A stretch of 64,000 bases of DNA from Alkalimarinus alittae (lineage in GTDB: Bacteria > Pseudomonadota > Gammaproteobacteria > Pseudomonadales > Oleiphilaceae), in the NCBI RefSeq assembly GCF_026016465.1, contig NZ_CP100390.1, positions 2,270,001-2,334,000 on the forward strand, in the 5' to 3' direction. Shown here in pieces: positions 61,106-64,000 of this stretch (the first letter of the stretch is position 1; the number at the start of each line of letters is the position of its first letter). Position numbers and translations under genes: made by a program. Below the pieces are notes generated by a model. It ran no database searches, was not told the DNA's origin, and was given only the letters and a program-made list of their open reading frames with translations.

Positions 61106-61994
61106 CGTGGCTCTACTAAGTGTGATTCGACGCTGGCATTTCCGTGAAGGAATGCCGATTAGAGAAATAGCTCGACGAACGGGCCTATCTCGAAATACCG
61201 TTCGTAAGTACATCAACAACAAAGAGATTGATCCCAGATATCCTGCCCGCAAGTCACCAAGTAAATTGGATGACTATGAGAAGACCTTAACCAGCTGGCT
61301 TCATCGCGAAACCAAAAAACATCGCAAGCAACGTAAATCCGTTAAGCAGCTTTATCAGGACTTAGTGAAGGTCGGCTATACCGGCTCATATGATCGTGTT
61401 GCCGCGTTCTCACGGCAATGGCGACAAGGCCAGCATGAAGCGAAACAAACAGCTGCCAAGCATGTATACGTCCCGCTAACGTTTGCACCCGGAGAAGCCT
61501 TTCAGTTTGACTGGGGCGAAGACTTTGCCACGATCAATGGTAGGAAGAGGTGTTTGCAAGTGGCTTACTTCAAGCTAAGCCATAGTCGCGCGTTCTTCCT
61601 TCGAGCGTACTACAAGCAAAAGCACGAGATGCTGTTTGACGCACACAATCATGCCTTTCGCGTATTTGGCGGCGTGCCTGAACGAGGCATCTACGACAAC
61701 ATGAAAACGGCGGTGGATAAGGTAAGGCGTGGAAAGCAGCGGGACGTCAATCGTCGCTTCCAAAGCATGGTCAGCCACTTCCTGTTTGAAGCGGAGTTCT
61801 GTAATCCCGCAGCGGGTTGGGAAAAAGGCCAAGTCGAGAAGAAGGTGCGCGATGCTCGATATCAGTTATGGCATACCGCACCGAAGTTTAAGTCCCTAGA
61901 AGCATTGAATGAGTGGCTGGAACGGGAGTGCCTAGAACTCTAGCACCGACAAAAACACCCTGAACAACCACATCTATCAGTGGCCGAAAACTAA
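61098..61994 (+). pseudogene. istA: IS21 transposase IstA, truncated
   Basis: The gene starts with GTG at 61098. It has the helix-turn-helix (MPIREIARRTGLSRNTVRKY) and DDE integrase core (PGEAFQFDWGEDFATINGRK, GVPERGIYDNMKTAVDKVRR, CNPAAGWEKGQVEKKVRDAR). A TAG at 61941-61943 occurs where the family has Trp, after which the frame continues for 16 codons (HRQKHPEQPHLSVAEN) and ends. IstB is absent. IS481-derived sequence follows. Confidence 0.83.
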
Positions 61995-62012
61995 AGCGAT
62001 GACACTCAAACA

Positions 62013-62246
62013 AATGGTATCTGCGAACGCTTTCATAAGACTATTCTGAATGAGTTTTACCAGATCACATTCAGGAAAAAACTATACTCAACCATGGAGG
62101 ATTTACAAAAAGATCTGGACGAATGGATGGAATATTATAACAATGATCGAACTCATCAGGGAAAAATGTGCTGTGGACGCACACCAAAGGAAACAATGCT
62201 TGATGGGAAAACGATCTGGGCTGAAAAGAATTTAGCTCAAATCTAA
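62013..62246 (+). pseudogene. IS481/IS3-type transposase, C-terminal fragment
   Basis: Seventy-seven codons begin inside the integrase core: NGICERFHKTILNEFYQITF, then DEWMEYYNNDRTHQGKMC and TPKETMLDG. The catalytic Glu is in GICERFH. A stop is at 62244-62246, followed by an inverted-repeat-like ctgacagacacc...ggtaactgtcag. The upstream two thirds of the transposase are absent. Confidence 0.75.
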
Positions 62247-62368
62247 ACTGACAGACACCGGTAAAAAACGGGTAACTGTCAGATCAAGTCTGAGCTACTA
62301 GAACTAAGGAGTAGAAATACGTTGCCAATGACATTTTAAACGCATTTTATAAGCCACTCTTCCTACTA

Positions 62369-63178
62369 CTAATCCCGATGAAACTTCAGATCACAATCAT
62401 TACAACTTATATTGAGCTTTTCTTTCCCATATACTTTAGTTCCGCAACCTGAACATATAAACCTAAACCGAGTCTGACGTTTTGCTGCTTCATGTATCAA
62501 AAAGTCATTTGGTAACTGATTTAAATAAGGAGTTTCGGGGGATATAGATTTTACTGTTTGAACATTTGAGTCTGTAGAGGTGCTAGTATTTGGTAAGGAA
62601 AATCCCTTAACTACAGATGATTCTTCCTTTGTACTTTGCTCACCTATAACTAATGCAGAGCTTCCAATAACTGGATCAAAAAGCCTTGGCAATGACATTC
62701 TATCAATCCAGTTCAATTGGAATGATTGATCACTTTGTAATATTTTACATGAAACAATAAATTTACCGCCTTCTATTATGTAATCCCCCATAACCTGACC
62801 AGTAATTTGACCACCAACCTCTCCTGTTGACGAGGGCATTAACCCAACCTGCATCATTTTCTCTGCCCACTCACGGTTATGATAGTAATCACGACCAGGT
62901 GTACCAAAACAATGTTGCCAACAATGAACCATTTCATGAACGAGAGTTTGCATGACCTCAATAAGTCTTGAGTTAGCAAAGTAAGAAGGGTTTATTGCAA
63001 TTTCATTACATTTATCACCATCAAGATTTCCCCAGCGTTCAGCTGCAAAATATCCCATAACACCTTTTTTACGCTGCATTGTAAAAATAACTTGAGGTAG
63101 GCTATTTTCAAAAAGAGCTTCATTAAAATGGTCATAAGCCAATAATAATGATTTGTATAGTTCACTGGTGGGATTCAT
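62369..63178 (-). CDS. SprT-like zinc metallopeptidase
   Basis: A 269-residue protein (start at 63178; another ATG lies 12 bases earlier). The zinc motif is VHEMVHCWQH near residue 90, with the preceding DKCNEIAINPSYFANSRLIE of the SprT-like family. A C-terminal zinc ribbon holds FICSGCGTKVYG and ISCNDCDLKFH. SprT/Spartan-like proteases cleave DNA-crosslinked proteins, and such genes are common on conjugative elements. The central 70 residues are low-complexity. It is probably carried by the mobile element to its right. Confidence 0.82.
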   Translation of the reverse strand: MNPTSELYKSLLLAYDHFNEALFENSLPQVIFTMQRKKGVMGYFAAERWGNLDGDKCNEIAINPSYFANSRLIEVMQTLVHEMVHCWQHCFGTPGRDYYHNREWAEKMMQVGLMPSSTGEVGGQITGQVMGDYIIEGGKFIVSCKILQSDQSFQLNWIDRMSLPRLFDPVIGSSALVIGEQSTKEESSVVKGFSLPNTSTSTDSNVQTVKSISPETPYLNQLPNDFLIHEAAKRQTRFRFICSGCGTKVYGKEKLNISCNDCDLKFHRD

Positions 63179-63294
63179 AAGAAAGAACATTAGTTAGCTG
63201 TAAGACAACATATAGTACTACATATTTGATGATGAGAGTGATGTGTTCTCATATCTGAATATATATTCTATTAGGATATATCTAGTATATTTAT

Positions 63295-63354
63295 TATAAC
63301 CAAATATTCAAAAACCTGTAGTGTACACTACAGGTTTTTGAATATTTGGTTATA
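63295..63354. repeat. Perfect 60-bp palindrome
   Basis: Sixty bases are their own reverse complement without a gap, centred between 63324 and 63325 (gtgt|acac). Arms are 30 bases each. The palindrome lies between the divergent SprT and tnpA starts, and could form a large cruciform. Function unknown. Confidence 0.95.
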
Positions 63355-63456
63355 TATATAGATCAATATGGAATTGCATATTTAATAAACGATGTCGTAG
63401 TCTTATCTTTGAATAACAAAATTGTAACATTATGAATTATTCTCAGAGCTATTTAT

Positions 63457-64000
63457 ATGTCGAAAATACAGATACTAACAAGAAGCAGAAGACGAGCTTT
63501 CGAAGGAATACCACAACTTAATTTAAATGAACGTATTTGTTTTTTTAACATAGACACTAACACTCGAAAAATATTACGCAGTTTTCGTACACCTGAAAAT
63601 CGTTTGGGTTATATTCTTCAACGGGCATATTTTCAAGCGAAAGGACGTTTCTTTGAAATCAAAAAGTTTAAACAAAAAGATATTAATCATGCAAAAAAAG
63701 AATTGGGTCTAAAGGGTTCTTTAGATTTATCCCGCTATTCCTCGAAGTCTGCTGAACGTCATAAAGCATTAATTCTAGAGTCCTATGGCTGGAAATCTTA
63801 CAATGAAAGTGCTCGGCTAGAACTAGAGCAGCATTCATTGTTGCTAGTTGATAAACAAAAACGAAGCGAAGATGTATTGTTTGGGTTGTTAGCATTTTGT
63901 TGGAAAAATAGAACTGAAATTCCTAGTTATGCTGAGCTGTCTGATATTGTTTCTCGTAGTTATACTGATTACGAGTCATCTATACTAGTTAAGGTCAAAA
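63457..64000 (+). CDS. tnpA: Tn3-family transposase TnpA (5' part, runs off the window)
   Basis: The frame opens at an ATG at 63457 and is still open at the last base. The N-terminal 181 codons show a DUF4158-type domain: RRAFEGIPQLNLNERICFFN, then RSFRTPENRLGYILQRAYFQ and AKGRFFE. This is a Tn3-family transposase, and the sequence is different from the dead copy at 6.7-9.7 kb. It is apparently intact so far. With the KfrA-like/recombinase pair it could be the transposase of one large element. A promoter was not picked out. Confidence 0.82.
   Translation, partial: MSKIQILTRSRRRAFEGIPQLNLNERICFFNIDTNTRKILRSFRTPENRLGYILQRAYFQAKGRFFEIKKFKQKDINHAKKELGLKGSLDLSRYSSKSAERHKALILESYGWKSYNESARLELEQHSLLLVDKQKRSEDVLFGLLAFCWKNRTEIPSYAELSDIVSRSYTDYESSILVKVK

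Noticed and set aside
5333-61943. TGA or TAG read as an amino acid in the recombinase, antitoxin and istA genes
   Set aside because: TGA and TAG end many intact genes in the window, and the interrupted genes are all mobile-element or toxin-antitoxin remnants. No selenocysteine-type hairpin was seen.
1-64000. tRNA or rRNA genes
   Set aside because: No cloverleaf-type gene or rRNA segment was recognised by eye. A covariance search would be needed to exclude short or odd tRNAs.

Overview
The window looks like a gammaproteobacterial chromosome, probably marine or Oceanospirillales/Alteromonadales-like, carrying a large and partly decayed mobile metal-resistance island. The host assignment is an inference from A+T-rich DNA, type II secretion genes, a glutathione reductase and a lipase/foldase pair; no rRNA or tRNA gene was seen to settle it.

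Layout. 1-4.7 kb: chromosomal genes, namely the end of gspK, gspL, gspM, an acetyltransferase and gor. 4.7-14 kb: a junction zone of mobile-element debris. It holds a truncated ExeA-like ATPase, a tyrosine recombinase broken by one stop codon, a full-length Tn3-family transposase broken by three frameshifts, an intact second tyrosine recombinase, and two dead Xre/MbcA/ParS-type antitoxins. 14-19 kb: a small copper-type locus under a MerR-type promoter, with tandem His/Met-rich secreted proteins. It is followed by a truncated CopA multicopper oxidase, IS66 pieces, half an EamA exporter and the tail of sbcC. 19-26 kb: lipase foldase, lipase, an AraC regulator, a TOTE-type primase-helicase and an exonuclease remnant.

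26-30 kb: a DUF3047 / phospholipase D / hydrolase operon, and a DUF5676 / YHS pair under a second MerR-type promoter. 30-46 kb: about fifteen co-directional genes with short gaps. The run starts with a Cu(I) P-type ATPase behind a third MerR-type promoter. It continues through cupredoxin, DUF2933, ICMT and cytochrome c genes into a metabolic block of phosphoketolase, beta-CASP nuclease, AMP/thymidine phosphorylase, PRPP synthetase, D-lactate-type dehydrogenase and cation/proton antiporter, and ends with an MgtC/DUF4010 protein. 46-54 kb: a MerR regulator, a His/Met-rich cupredoxin lipoprotein and a cusCBFA system whose CusB carries two fused CusF domains.

55-64 kb: a divergent recombinase/KfrA-like pair resembling tnpS/tnpT of Tn4651-type transposons, abutting a truncated dsbD. 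Next comes a Cd/Pb/Zn-type cassette (cadR-like regulator, CDF exporter with an HMA domain, lspA, DUF411), IS21 and IS481 remnants, a SprT-like protease, a perfect 60-bp palindrome, and the start of another Tn3-family transposase running off the end.

The genes suggest one theme. Copper is exported from the cytoplasm (P-type ATPase) and periplasm (Cus), buffered by cupredoxins, CusF, YHS and His/Met-rich proteins, and sensed by a MerR protein whose candidate operators precede four separate transcription units. The most notable feature is that a nucleotide/pentose fermentation block seems to lie in the same transcription unit as the copper ATPase. No CRISPR array was found.
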